DNA of 42,545 nt from CALACW01 sp963627915 (GCA_963627915.1 CAVGCY010000016.1:1-42545); one strand, 5' to 3'. Positions 34,362 through 42,545 are shown, counted from the first letter of the stretch. The notes: generated by a model not told the origin, from the letters alone. Numbers and translations are program-made.

Positions 34362-34523
34362 ATGTTTCGTATAAGCCCTTCGGCATTTTTCGTCGGCTTG
34401 ATTTTAGGTTTGTTCGTTTTTTCAGGTTTTTCGATCATTGCTGCAATGGTGTACGTGATCGCATCTGTTTCGTGTTTATATTTTACGGACAGATCGGGGA
34501 TTATCCCGCAGATTTTCGTATAA
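34362..34523 (+). CDS. 53-aa hydrophobic peptide ahead of the liv operon
   Basis: ATG at 34362, 23 bases after the -10 box; only a weak purine-rich site precedes it (AAAAAGAAACG). The sequence begins MFRISPSAFFVGLILGLFVF and is almost entirely hydrophobic with about a third Ile, Leu and Val; residues 10-41 could span the membrane once or twice. A hairpin TATAACG-CAGT-CGTTATA (34519-34536) contains its stop codon. Then comes a terminator, then livK. Either a tiny membrane protein or a leader peptide whose translation controls read-through. Confidence 0.5.
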   Translation: MFRISPSAFFVGLILGLFVFSGFSIIAAMVYVIASVSCLYFTDRSGIIPQIFV

Positions 34524-34556
34524 CGCAGTCGTTATATTAAAAATTTTCAGGGATCT

Positions 34557-34589
34557 TCGGTTTTGCCTAAAGTGCGAAACCGATTTTTT
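34557..34589 (+). terminator. Terminator or attenuator upstream of livK
   Basis: TCGGTTTTGC / GCGAAACCGA (one G-T pair), loop CTAAAGT, then T6. There is no strong promoter between it and livK, so read-through from 34311 is expected. Confidence 0.8.
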
Positions 34590-34653
34590 GTTGTTCGGTA
34601 TTTACAGCGAAAGCTGAAATATATTTTATTTCTTAAAAAAGAGGTAGAAAAAA

Positions 34654-35823
34654 ATGAAAAGTTTTAAAAAGGTGTTCAGCGGAGTTCTTGCCGCAGCCAT
34701 GGCGGTAACCTGCTTTGCGGGTTGTACTTCAAACTCCGGCAATGAAGACAATTCGGATTCCAAAGCGGATTCGGTAAATACATCCGATTCGATTGTTATC
34801 GGCTGTACGGGCCCGCTTACCGGCGACGCTTCCCAGTACGGTATTTCCGTTCAGCGCGGCGCTCAGCTTGCGGTTGACGAGGTTAATGCCGCGGGCGGAA
34901 TCAACGGTATCAGCTACTCATTCAACATGAAGGATGATAAAGCAAGCGCAACCGAGACTAATACCGCATATGACCAGCTTATGGACGAGGGAATGCAGAT
35001 TTCATTGGGTTCTGTAACCAGTGCGTCTTGCGAGGCTTTTGCGGCAAAATCGGTTGACGATAATCTTTTCTTTATTACTCCTTCGGCTTCAAATGCGGCT
35101 ATTATCGAGAGCCGTGACAATGGTTTCCGCGTATGCTTCGGCGATCCTGACCAGGGTATTCTTGCCGCGGATAAGCTTGTAAATGAGTATAAGAAGACAA
35201 ATATCGGCTGTATCTATGATACTTCGGATACTTATTCTTCGGGCATTTATGAGGCATTCAAAGGCGAGATGGACAAACTCGGCGTTTCGTTCACGACAAT
35301 GACCTTTGATAAAGAGAATAATAAGGATTTCTCAACGCAGGTAGAGGCTCTTAAGGACTGTGACGCAATCTTTACTCCCTTCTACTACACCGAGGCCGGA
35401 CTTGTTGCGCGTGCATGCACCGCTAAGGGTGTAAATGCTCTTATCTTCGGATGCGACGGTCTTGACGGCGTTGCCGATCAGATTGACAGCTCCGTAACAA
35501 ACGAGATTCAGTATATTACTCCCTTTGATAAGAACAGCACGGATGAAAAAGTTGCTTCGTTTGTAAGCAAGTACACCGAGAAATACGGCTCTGCTCCCGA
35601 TCAGTTTGCGGCGGACGCATATGACGCAGTATATGTTATCTATAATGCTATGAAGTCTGCCGATGTTAAGGACGCAAATATTTCCGTTTCGGACCTCTGT
35701 GAAAAGGTTAAGGCCGCCATTATTGATTCGTCGTTCAAGTTTACGGGCGTAACCGGAACCATGACCTGGGATAAGACAGGCGCTCCCAATAAGGAGCCTA
35801 TCATCGTAACTGTTGATAAATAA
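34654..35823 (+). CDS. livK: Branched-chain amino acid ABC substrate-binding lipoprotein
   Basis: 389 aa. Signal peptide ends in lipobox FAGC (Cys about 24), followed by a Ser/Asp/Asn-rich linker. The mature part is a type I periplasmic-binding fold of the Leu/Ile/Val (Peripla_BP_6) family: IVIGCTGPLTGDASQYG, GAQLAVDEVNAAGGINGISY and DQFAADAYDAVYVIYNAM. It captures extracellular amino acid and delivers it to LivHM. First of five genes livK-H-M-G-F. A hairpin after it (35849-35879) probably lowers expression of the downstream genes relative to this one. Exact ligand (Leu, Ile, Val or another amino acid or urea) not proven. Confidence 0.93.
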   Translation: MKSFKKVFSGVLAAAMAVTCFAGCTSNSGNEDNSDSKADSVNTSDSIVIGCTGPLTGDASQYGISVQRGAQLAVDEVNAAGGINGISYSFNMKDDKASATETNTAYDQLMDEGMQISLGSVTSASCEAFAAKSVDDNLFFITPSASNAAIIESRDNGFRVCFGDPDQGILAADKLVNEYKKTNIGCIYDTSDTYSSGIYEAFKGEMDKLGVSFTTMTFDKENNKDFSTQVEALKDCDAIFTPFYYTEAGLVARACTAKGVNALIFGCDGLDGVADQIDSSVTNEIQYITPFDKNSTDEKVASFVSKYTEKYGSAPDQFAADAYDAVYVIYNAMKSADVKDANISVSDLCEKVKAAIIDSSFKFTGVTGTMTWDKTGAPNKEPIIVTVDK

Positions 35824-35848
35824 TTTTTAAACGGTTAATTCTTATGAA

Positions 35849-35879
35849 CAGTCGGAGATGAGATTTTCTTCTCCGACTG
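35849..35879 (+). terminator. Intra-operon hairpin between livK and livH
   Basis: Perfect ten-base-pair stem CAGTCGGAGA / TCTCCGACTG without a proper T-run. It may be a partial terminator or a 3' stabiliser that favours the binding protein. Confidence 0.6.
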
Positions 35880-35901
35880 CGGTTTGTTTGGAGAGTTTAT
35901 T

Positions 35902-36771
35902 ATGAGTTTCATGAGTATTCTAATAGACGGACTCAGCCTCGGCGCGGTTTATGCTCTGATCGCACTCGGTTATACTATGGTTTACGGTATTGCTAAGATG
36001 CTTAATTTTGCACACGGCGATATAATCATGGTCGGCGCGTACGCTATTTATTCCACATTAATGTTACATGTAAATCCTTTTATTGCGATCGGTGTTTCTG
36101 TTGTCGTATGCACGCTTACGGGTATTCTGGTTGAGAAACTGGCATATAAACCTCTGAGGGGCGCGTCTCCTCTTGCGGTTCTTATTACCGCTATCGGCGT
36201 AAGCAATCTGTTACAGGGTATTGCTCAGCTTGTTTATGGATCGACTTCGAGATCATTTACAATATATGATTTCGGCACAGTCAAGATTTTCGGCGCAGAA
36301 ATAAGCGTCGGTACAATTCTTACTCTTATTGTCGGCGCGGTTATTATGGCGTCGCTTCAGATTTTCGTAATGAAGACAAAAACAGGACGTGCAATGCTTG
36401 CCGTTTCCGAAGACAGCGGCGCGGCGAAACTGATGGGCGTAAATGTTGATAAAATAATAATGATTACGTTTGCAATCGGTTCTGCTTTGGCGGCATTCGC
36501 AAGCCTTTTCTATATAATAAGAATCCCATCCACGACCCCGACGCTGGGTTCAATGCCCGGTATTAAGGCGTTTGTTGCCGCAGTTATCGGCGGTATAGGT
36601 TCTATTCCGGGTGCAATGATCGGCGGTATTTTACTCGGTATTATCGAACAGATATGTAAAAACACACCTATCGCTTCATATACAACTGCGATAGAGTTTG
36701 CGCTTCTCATTCTTATTCTCCTTGTAAGACCTGTCGGCTTGCTTGGTAAACGCAGAAGGGAGAAAGTATAA
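35902..36771 (+). CDS. livH: Branched-chain amino acid ABC permease LivH
   Basis: 289 aa from ATG 35902 after GGAGAG; an in-frame TTG at 35884 is less likely. About eight membrane helices. Family features: LSLGAVYALIALGYTMVYGI at the start, NFAHGDIIMVGAY near 36, and the permease loop AAKLMGVNVDKIIMITF near 175 that contacts the ATPase. Pairs with LivM. The stop codon overlaps the livM start by one base. Confidence 0.95.
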   Translation: MSFMSILIDGLSLGAVYALIALGYTMVYGIAKMLNFAHGDIIMVGAYAIYSTLMLHVNPFIAIGVSVVVCTLTGILVEKLAYKPLRGASPLAVLITAIGVSNLLQGIAQLVYGSTSRSFTIYDFGTVKIFGAEISVGTILTLIVGAVIMASLQIFVMKTKTGRAMLAVSEDSGAAKLMGVNVDKIIMITFAIGSALAAFASLFYIIRIPSTTPTLGSMPGIKAFVAAVIGGIGSIPGAMIGGILLGIIEQICKNTPIASYTTAIEFALLILILLVRPVGLLGKRRREKV

Positions 36772-37940
36772 TGGCAAATTTTTTCTCCAATTACAAAAAG
36801 CAGTTTAAAATTAAATATTATATAAATTATATCGTTCTTGCGGCTTTTCTCGTATTGATGATAATATTGAGTTCGACCGGAACGCTGAGCCGTTCGTTTG
36901 TTAATTTGCTTCCCAAAATCGCTTACAGTATTATTCTTGCGATTTCGCTTAATCTTGTAGTAGGATTTCTCGGTGAGCTTTCGCTCGGACATGCGGGATT
37001 TATGTGTGTCGGAGCTTATCTCGGCTGTTTTATATCGCTTCAGCTTCACAGCATTATCGATAATGTGACGGTTTGTTTTTTGATATCGCTATTTTGCGGA
37101 GCTTTAATCGCCGCGTTTTTCGGATTTATAATCGGTCTCCCCGCGCTGAGGCTTAAGGGCGACTATCTTGCCATTGTTACTCTTGCATTCGGCGAGATTG
37201 TAAGAAACGTGTTCAAGAATCTGCCATGGTTCGGCGAGGCTATGGGACTTAAAACGAGCGAAATAAAAATGCAGTCTAAGGAACTTTTTATTATTTCTTT
37301 TGTGCTCGTTATTGTTATTTTGGCTCTTATTCAGAATCTTATCAGGTCGAAGCACGGCAGAGCGATTACTGCCATACGCGATAACGAGATTGCCGCCAAA
37401 GCAATGGGCGTTAACGTTACGTTTTATAAGCTTTTCGTATTTGTTATTTCCGCCGCATTTGCGGGTGTTGCCGGAGTAATATACGGTCACTATGTAACCC
37501 CGATTACTTATTCCGTATTTGATTTTAACTATTCGATTGAGATTCTCGTTATGGTAGTTATCGGCGGAATCGGTTCTATGAACGGTTCCATTATTGCCGC
37601 AACGCTTATTACTTACGTAAACTTCCTGCTGCAGAATAAGCTGTCTGGCAATCTTGCAGCGGTAAGACTTCTTGTTTATGCTTTAATTCTTATCCTTGTA
37701 ATTATATTCAATAATGCTCCCGCTCTTAAACCTCTTAAAGAAAAGCTGAGCATTAAGGCTTTTGTTGCAAAGGTTTACAAAAAGAGCAAAGCTCCTCATG
37801 TTGTTAAGGACGACGATGTTCAGTGGAACAGAATTGAGTCAAAAATCAAGATGAACGAAGTACTCTCCGTTGATGTGAAAAACTCTGAAGGTGCAATTGC
37901 CGAAAAAGGCGACCGCGCTCCGAAGAAGGAGGGTAAATAA
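36771..37940 (+). CDS. livM: Branched-chain amino acid ABC permease LivM
   Basis: 389 aa, longer than typical because of a hydrophilic tail. Membrane core with GELSLGHAGFMCVGAYLG near 66, GLPALRLKGDYLAIVTLAFG near 119, and coupling-loop AAKAMGVNVTFYKL near 203. The C-terminal 65 residues after the last helix (from about 325) are charged and rich in Lys, Asp and Glu, a cytoplasmic extension of unknown role. Start overlaps livH; livG follows after one base. Confidence 0.95.
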   Translation: MANFFSNYKKQFKIKYYINYIVLAAFLVLMIILSSTGTLSRSFVNLLPKIAYSIILAISLNLVVGFLGELSLGHAGFMCVGAYLGCFISLQLHSIIDNVTVCFLISLFCGALIAAFFGFIIGLPALRLKGDYLAIVTLAFGEIVRNVFKNLPWFGEAMGLKTSEIKMQSKELFIISFVLVIVILALIQNLIRSKHGRAITAIRDNEIAAKAMGVNVTFYKLFVFVISAAFAGVAGVIYGHYVTPITYSVFDFNYSIEILVMVVIGGIGSMNGSIIAATLITYVNFLLQNKLSGNLAAVRLLVYALILILVIIFNNAPALKPLKEKLSIKAFVAKVYKKSKAPHVVKDDDVQWNRIESKIKMNEVLSVDVKNSEGAIAEKGDRAPKKEGK

Positions 37941-37941
37941 A

Positions 37942-38712
37942 ATGTCCGAAATTATGCTGAAAACCGAAAATCTCGGAATTTCGTTCGGCGGTCTGAAGGC
38001 TGTTCAGAACGTTAATATGGAAATAAAGAAGAACGAGCTTTACGGTCTTGTAGGGCCTAACGGAGCGGGCAAAACCACTCTTTTCAATATGCTTACTGGC
38101 GTTTATCAGCCTACGACCGGCACGTTTTACCTTGACGGCGAGGAACTGAAGGGTAAGACTCAGGAGGCTATAAATCATAAGGGAATTGCCCGTACTTTTC
38201 AGAATATAAGATTGTTCAGCAATATGAGCGTTGTAAGAAACGTTATGGTAGGTCTTCATAATCAGCCCGAATTTAAATGCAATCCGTTTGTCAGCATGTT
38301 TCATCTGCCCGGTCATTTTGATACTGAGGTCAGAATGAGAGAGCATGCAAAGGAAATATTAAAGGTATTCGGTCTTGAAAACGAGAGAAATAATCTCTCA
38401 TGCAATCTTCCTTACGGCAAACAGAGAAAGCTCGAAATCGCAAGGGCTCTTGCAACCAATCCCAAGCTTCTGCTTCTTGACGAGCCCGCGGCGGGTATGA
38501 ATCCGAATGAAACAGAGGAGCTTGTTGAAATTGTTAAATTTATAAGAGACGAATACGATATGACCATACTTCTTATCGAGCATGATATGAAGTTCGTATC
38601 GGGACTTTGCGATGAAATTACCGTTCTTAACTTCGGTACGGTTCTTGCTCAGGGCGCAACAAAGGACGCATTGAATGATCCCGAGGTTATCAAGGCTTAT
38701 ATAGGAGGTTAA
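37942..38712 (+). CDS. livG: Branched-chain amino acid ABC ATPase LivG
   Basis: 256 aa from ATG 37942 behind AAGGAGGG; a longer frame upstream is an artefact inside livM. Walker A GPNGAGKTT at 38-46, family signature LPYGKQRKLEIARAL near 163, Walker B LLLLDEPAAGMN near 182, switch His in IEHDM near 213. The long insertion between Walker A and signature, typical of LivG, is present. Confidence 0.96.
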   Translation: MSEIMLKTENLGISFGGLKAVQNVNMEIKKNELYGLVGPNGAGKTTLFNMLTGVYQPTTGTFYLDGEELKGKTQEAINHKGIARTFQNIRLFSNMSVVRNVMVGLHNQPEFKCNPFVSMFHLPGHFDTEVRMREHAKEILKVFGLENERNNLSCNLPYGKQRKLEIARALATNPKLLLLDEPAAGMNPNETEELVEIVKFIRDEYDMTILLIEHDMKFVSGLCDEITVLNFGTVLAQGATKDALNDPEVIKAYIGG

Positions 38713-38715
38713 ATT

Positions 38716-39426
38716 ATGGCGTTGCTTGAGGTAAAGGATCTTGAAGTATACTACGGCGTAATTCAGGCTCTTAAGGGAATAAGCTTTGAAGTTAACGAGG
38801 GTGAAATTGTTACTCTTATCGGCGCGAACGGCGCAGGTAAAACAACCACTATGCAAAGCGTAATCGGCCTGATTCCGTCAAAAGCCGGTACGGTGTCTTA
38901 TGACGGCAAAAATATAACGCATGTTCCGTGTCATAAGCTTGTTAATCTCGGTATGGCGCAGGTTCCCGAGGGAAGACGCATTTTTCAGGAACTGAGCGTA
39001 TACGATAATCTTCTCATGGGTGCTTACACTCAGAAGGATAAAAAGCTCATAAAGGAAACGATTGAAAAAATCTATGAACGTTTCCCGAGACTTAAAGAGA
39101 GAAAAAATCAGGTTGCCGGCACGCTTTCGGGCGGTGAACAGCAGATGCTTGCAATGGGCAGAGCTTTAATGTGCCGTCCCAAGCTTATAATGCTTGATGA
39201 ACCGTCAATGGGACTTTCGCCTTTGCTTGTTGATGAGGTTTTCGCTATTATTAAGGATTTGAACGCCGAGGGAACAACGGTTTTGCTCGTTGAACAGAAC
39301 GCAGGTAAATCTCTTGCGATTTCCGACAGAGCATATGTTCTTGAAAACGGCAAAATCGTTCTTTCCGGAACGGGTGCTCAGCTTCTTCAAAGCGATAAGG
39401 TTAAAAAAGCCTATCTCGGAGAATAA
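38716..39426 (+). CDS. livF: Branched-chain amino acid ABC ATPase LivF
   Basis: 236 aa, the second ATPase of the importer. Walker A GANGAGKTT near 36, signature LSGGEQQMLAMGRAL near 136, Walker B LIMLDEPSMGLSP near 157, and switch region LVEQN near 190. AGGAGG precedes the ATG and partly lies in the last codons of livG. Last gene of the operon. Confidence 0.96.
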   Translation: MALLEVKDLEVYYGVIQALKGISFEVNEGEIVTLIGANGAGKTTTMQSVIGLIPSKAGTVSYDGKNITHVPCHKLVNLGMAQVPEGRRIFQELSVYDNLLMGAYTQKDKKLIKETIEKIYERFPRLKERKNQVAGTLSGGEQQMLAMGRALMCRPKLIMLDEPSMGLSPLLVDEVFAIIKDLNAEGTTVLLVEQNAGKSLAISDRAYVLENGKIVLSGTGAQLLQSDKVKKAYLGE

Positions 39427-39431
39427 TATTA

Positions 39432-39476
39432 GGGCTGTAAAAAAGCTGATTTGTTTTTTTACAGCTCTGTTTTTTT
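39432..39476 (+). terminator. Terminator after the liv operon
   Basis: GGGCTGTAAAAAA / TTTTTTACAGCTC stem (one G-T pair) followed by T7. Confidence 0.9.
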
Positions 39477-39509
39477 GTGTATAATTAAAATAAAAATCAA
39501 AGAAAACAT

Positions 39510-39538
39510 TTGCTTTTTTGTTTTAATTGTGATACTAT
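39510..39538 (+). promoter_or_regulatory. Promoter for the two-hydrolase operon
   Basis: TTGCTT (39510-39515), a 17-base spacer and TACTAT (39533-39538), 26 bases before the ATG at 39565. Confidence 0.6.
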
Positions 39539-39564
39539 AAATAAGAAAGAAGAGGTTAAATAAA

Positions 39565-40461
39565 ATGCTGAAAATTTTTCAAGCCTGGTTTACTATTCTT
39601 GTAACCGTTATTTCATCATGCACAAATGCTTTTTATTCCGTTAAGTTTTGGTTTAAAAACGACGATAATGCTTACAGTACGCGATACGGCGACGGAATAT
39701 GCGAATATTATGATTTGTATATCCCCGATAATGTAAAAGCCGGAGATGAGGTTGACGTTTTATATTTGGTTCACGGCGGAGCATGGATGCAGGGGACGCA
39801 GAAAATGTTTGACAGGTACTGTGAACAGCTCGTTGAAGAAGGATATATTGCCGTTTCCGTTGATTATGATAAGCTTCAGAACGGCGCGACTGCTCATGAT
39901 ATGGTTGACGAGCTTTATAAAGCGGCGGAGCATATTAGGAACAATCTGTCCGAAAAAGGACTGACTGTTGATAAAATGGGCGTAATAGGTCATTCGTCCG
40001 GAGCGCATTTAGCTTTGATGTATTCTTATATTCATTCTGAGGACAGTCCTATAGATATAGGCTTCGTTATGACCGCGTCCGCTCCCGTTGATTTATTTAA
40101 TAATTCCGATCATACGACCGCAACGTTAAATACATACAGATATATTGCCGGTTCTTTTTTGAGCGGAACCGCGATAGTTCCCGGTTTTACGGATGAATGC
40201 GCTGACGCGATAGCTTCGATTTCGCCCCTTACATATATCACGGATTCCGTTGCTCCCACGCTTATCGTACACGGCAGCTGGGATGTTGTCGTTCCTTATT
40301 CAAATTCCGTTATTTTAAAGGACGCTCTTGATAATGCGGGAGTTGAAAATACATTTATAACGTTTGAACACGGAGATCATTTTTATCTCGGAGCGGAAAA
40401 TAACGAGGCATGGGATGTAATGGTTTCCGCACTTCATGAGTATATAAACAATTACCTTTAA
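39565..40461 (+). CDS. Alpha/beta hydrolase, BD-FAE/esterase type
   Basis: 298 aa. A hydrophobic N-terminus (about 5-27, FQAWFTILVTVISSCTNAF) suggests a membrane anchor or uncleaved signal. Oxyanion motif HGGAW at His70, nucleophile elbow GHSSGAH with Ser144, HGSWDVVVP near 234 with the Asp, and EHGDHFY near 271 with the His: a complete triad of the BD-FAE/carboxylesterase family. Substrate may be an acyl- or feruloyl-decorated sugar; not provable here. It is 16 bases before the secreted hydrolase, thus one operon. AGAGG precedes the ATG. Confidence 0.88.
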   Translation: MLKIFQAWFTILVTVISSCTNAFYSVKFWFKNDDNAYSTRYGDGICEYYDLYIPDNVKAGDEVDVLYLVHGGAWMQGTQKMFDRYCEQLVEEGYIAVSVDYDKLQNGATAHDMVDELYKAAEHIRNNLSEKGLTVDKMGVIGHSSGAHLALMYSYIHSEDSPIDIGFVMTASAPVDLFNNSDHTTATLNTYRYIAGSFLSGTAIVPGFTDECADAIASISPLTYITDSVAPTLIVHGSWDVVVPYSNSVILKDALDNAGVENTFITFEHGDHFYLGAENNEAWDVMVSALHEYINNYL

Positions 40462-40477
40462 AAGGAGATAAACCATT

Positions 40478-42319
40478 ATGAAGAAGGCACTTAAAAGAAC
40501 TGTCTCGGTCATTTTGTCAATTGCCGTCGTATTGTCGGTTTTGTCTGTCGGAGTTTTTGCAGGCGTAAAGACAAACTGCGGCGATGCCTGTTCGCAGATT
40601 CCGACAATAATTGTTCCGGGACTTTTTCAGTCGGAAATTTATTATTACGAGAACGGCGAACCCGCAGTCAATTCCGACGGAGAAGAATATAAAGCTCCGC
40701 TTTTGCTTAATGCCACAGCCGATATAGTTAAGAGCGCGCTTAAGGAAGTCGGAATACCTCTTGTTAAGACCTTCCTCACTCAGGACAGCTCCGATAAATC
40801 TCTTTCCGAGGCATTCGGTAAGGTTATCGGCGATGAGGTTATGAATAAAATCCGTTCCGACTCGAACGGTGATTTTATAAACGATATTCGCGTTATAAAA
40901 TTCGACGGAAGCATAGCCGATTGCAATGAAGAGGAGAAGGAATATATTTATTCTAAAATTCCTTTTGAATATTTTAAGGGTAAGGTTGATGAAGATCATC
41001 TTTATTTCTTTACGTATAATTCGTTTGGAAATATGATAAAGACCGTTGATGAGCTTTATGCGCTTATTCAGCAGGTAAAAGAGGAAACGGGACACGATAA
41101 GGTTAATATTGTTCCCATCAGCCAGGGCGGTTCAATTGTTAGCGGATTGCTTGAATTTTATCCTGAAGCCGTAAATGATTTGAACAGAATTATATTTGTT
41201 GTTCCCGCGCTTGACGGTTCTGCTCTTCTCGGCGAAATTTTTGAGAACGGCTTGATTGACGATGACGAACAGCTTTATAATAAGATTTTCCCGTTGCTTA
41301 TGTCTGATAACGACGGACAGACCGGTTATCTTGTTAATATAGCGATAAGACTTCTGCCCAAGGATGTTTTGAATGATATCCTCGATGCCGCAGTTGATTC
41401 GCTGATATCAAACAATCTTAAGAACAGTACTCTTATGTGGGGACTTGTTTCGAGCGCCAATTATCCGGGAGCCGCCGAAAAGTATCTTTCGGGAGATGAG
41501 AATGCGGAGATTCGCAGACAGACCGATTTGTATTATAATGCACAGCTTAACAGGTATGACAATATTCTGAATGCTATAGATTCCGGCGTCGAAGTATTCG
41601 ACATCGTTGATTATAACGTGCAGCTTTATCCTCTTGTTGATTCGTACGATAAGGTTAATGCCGACGGTATTATTCAGCTTGAATCAGAGTCAATGGGAGC
41701 TACGGGTTACGGAGTTAACGTTAAACTTCCGGACGGCTATGTTTCGGCAGTAAACAACTGTACCGATCCCGAACATCATGATCATTCCGACCCTAACGGA
41801 CTTATAGACCCGCTTACAGGACTTCTTCCCGAACAGACGTTCTATTTTTGTAATCAGGATCATGAAAAAACAGCGCAGAACGATGTGCTCATTAAACTTG
41901 TGGCGTCACTTGCTTCCGATGAGAGCTTTACGTCTGTATATTCCTATCCCGACAAGTTCCCGCAGTTTAATATGTGTAGAAATTCAAGAGATCTTGTAAA
42001 TATGATTAATGAAATGAGCGCATACGATACGTCTGAGCTTTCAGAAGCAGACGCGGCAGAGCTTGCGGCCGCTCTTGATGAAGCTAACTCTGTTATGAAT
42101 AATACTGTAGTTGACGTTGACGCGTTTGATTCGGCGTCTGCGCGGTTGGAATCTATCCGTAATAAAATTTTGTACGGTACGACGGATGACGGAACGAATA
42201 AGAAGTCGTTTGTTGAAAAAATCAATTTCATTATTACTTCACTGCTTAAATTTATAAGCGATTTCCTTTATAACATATTCGGCGGAAATGGTTTTTCCGA
42301 GCTTTTTAAACACTCTTGA
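40478..42319 (+). CDS. Secreted alpha/beta hydrolase, lipase/PGAP1-like
   Basis: 613 aa. Signal peptide about 1-28 (ending VFAG). The fold begins IPTIIVPGLFQSEIYYYENG, like LCAT/PGAP1-type lipases. The nucleophile elbow is PISQGGS with Ser215, so the first Gly of GxSxG is Pro. Candidate His in NQDHEKTAQNDV (about 470) and a conserved HHDHSDPNGLID region near 430. A C-terminal Ala/Asp-rich helical pair (510-560) and a final amphipathic helix ending IFGGNG follow, similar in build to the end of the beta-helix protein at 17216. AAAGGAG precedes the ATG. Probably a secreted lipase or esterase. Confidence 0.78.
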   Translation: MKKALKRTVSVILSIAVVLSVLSVGVFAGVKTNCGDACSQIPTIIVPGLFQSEIYYYENGEPAVNSDGEEYKAPLLLNATADIVKSALKEVGIPLVKTFLTQDSSDKSLSEAFGKVIGDEVMNKIRSDSNGDFINDIRVIKFDGSIADCNEEEKEYIYSKIPFEYFKGKVDEDHLYFFTYNSFGNMIKTVDELYALIQQVKEETGHDKVNIVPISQGGSIVSGLLEFYPEAVNDLNRIIFVVPALDGSALLGEIFENGLIDDDEQLYNKIFPLLMSDNDGQTGYLVNIAIRLLPKDVLNDILDAAVDSLISNNLKNSTLMWGLVSSANYPGAAEKYLSGDENAEIRRQTDLYYNAQLNRYDNILNAIDSGVEVFDIVDYNVQLYPLVDSYDKVNADGIIQLESESMGATGYGVNVKLPDGYVSAVNNCTDPEHHDHSDPNGLIDPLTGLLPEQTFYFCNQDHEKTAQNDVLIKLVASLASDESFTSVYSYPDKFPQFNMCRNSRDLVNMINEMSAYDTSELSEADAAELAAALDEANSVMNNTVVDVDAFDSASARLESIRNKILYGTTDDGTNKKSFVEKINFIITSLLKFISDFLYNIFGGNGFSELFKHS

Positions 42320-42422
42320 TAAAATAACCTCACGAAACACAATCCAAGTTAGAGGCTTGGTGTGTTTCTCAGAACATTGAATCGTATCTCTTCAACACAG
42401 CGTGCCTTTGCGTCAAGTTATA
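42316..42422. repeat. Structured dispersed repeat, copy 2
   Basis: Homologous to 20188-20295 and begins directly at the stop codon of the secreted hydrolase. Here the fold is better: GAAACACA / TGTGTTTC with an inner CCAAG / CTTGG and a TTAGAGG loop. The substitutions between copies at the inner stem partly preserve pairing. Confidence 0.7.
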
Positions 42423-42424
42423 GT

Positions 42425-42455
42425 GAAAAAAAGGACTCGATTTTGTAAAGTCCTC
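42425..42455 (-). terminator. Minus-strand terminator near the right edge
   Basis: Read on the minus strand, AGGACTTT.../AGTCCT (42432-42437 with 42449-42454) is followed by a seven-base T-run. It would end a transcript entering from beyond the window. Confidence 0.5.
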
Positions 42456-42545
42456 AATGATAGGTGACACTCTTCTTCAAAAAAATGCGATGCGGCTTTG
42501 TCAATAAAAGTGTGTAAGTTTTTTAAAAAAGTTATAAATTCAAGT

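Noticed and set aside
37891..37941. N-terminal extension of LivG
   Set aside because: The extra 17 residues come from the livM frame shift; the ATG at 37942 has AAGGAGGG and fits the family length.

Overview
The window reads as chromosome from an AT-rich, Gram-positive member of the Bacillota, class Clostridia, most likely an Oscillospirales/Ruminococcaceae-type gut bacterium. Evidence: strong AGGAGG-type ribosome binding sites, TTGACA/TATAAT promoters with 17-base spacers, hairpin plus T-run terminators, secreted proteins with Thr/Ala-rich linkers, InlB-type repeats, a 3D-domain cell-wall protein and a TrkAH potassium system. The taxon is inferred from gene content and style; no rRNA or tRNA was seen. 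There is no phage, CRISPR, plasmid or defence locus. Base composition and coding style look even, apart from some AT-rich intergenic stretches.

Layout. (1) 1-2747: fragment of a dispersed repeat, a 90-aa membrane protein and a GH78 alpha-L-rhamnosidase. (2) 2862-5871: translationally coupled operon of a radical SAM/SPASM-like protein, a Tyr-phosphatase-like protein and a MATE exporter, function unknown. (3) 5921-7129: aroA with its own promoter. (4) 7126-10656: two Gfo/Idh/MocA oxidoreductases around an AraC regulator, probably glycoside catabolism together with the rhamnosidase. (5) 10731-13474 (minus): yebC, lgt, folD housekeeping group with a structured spacer before lgt. (6) 13632-17021: membrane-tethered alpha/beta hydrolase, then a minus-strand pair (beta-propeller membrane protein and lipoprotein). 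(7) 17216-20053: large secreted beta-helix/InlB-repeat protein, followed by a structured dispersed repeat that recurs at 42316. (8) 20484-24887: trans-aconitate-methyltransferase-like gene, then a three-gene signalling operon (7TM pseudokinase, NarL-class histidine kinase, LuxR-type regulator). (9) 24928-27629: HSL-family esterase, C-terminally truncated MocR regulator, divergent ECF S-component (vitamin uptake, possibly B6). (10) 27968-30785 (minus): trkA-trkH potassium uptake. (11) 31046-34157: cell-surface genes (C-terminally anchored Asn/Asp/Ser-repeat protein, 3D-domain protein, NodB-type deacetylase) around a 600-base AT-rich palindromic intergenic region. (12) 34311-39426: consensus promoter, 53-aa hydrophobic ORF, terminator, then livKHMGF branched-chain amino acid ABC importer. 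(13) 39565-42319: two hydrolases, the second secreted, then the second copy of the structured repeat and possibly an insertion-sequence edge.

The most interesting unexplained signals are the two-copy structured repeat (20188 and 42316), the mutually exclusive hairpins between yebC and lgt, the attenuator-like leader of the liv operon, the pseudokinase/kinase/regulator operon, the radical SAM/phosphatase/MATE operon, and the truncated MocR beside an ECF transporter. I did not find a clear novel multi-gene defence or mobile system.
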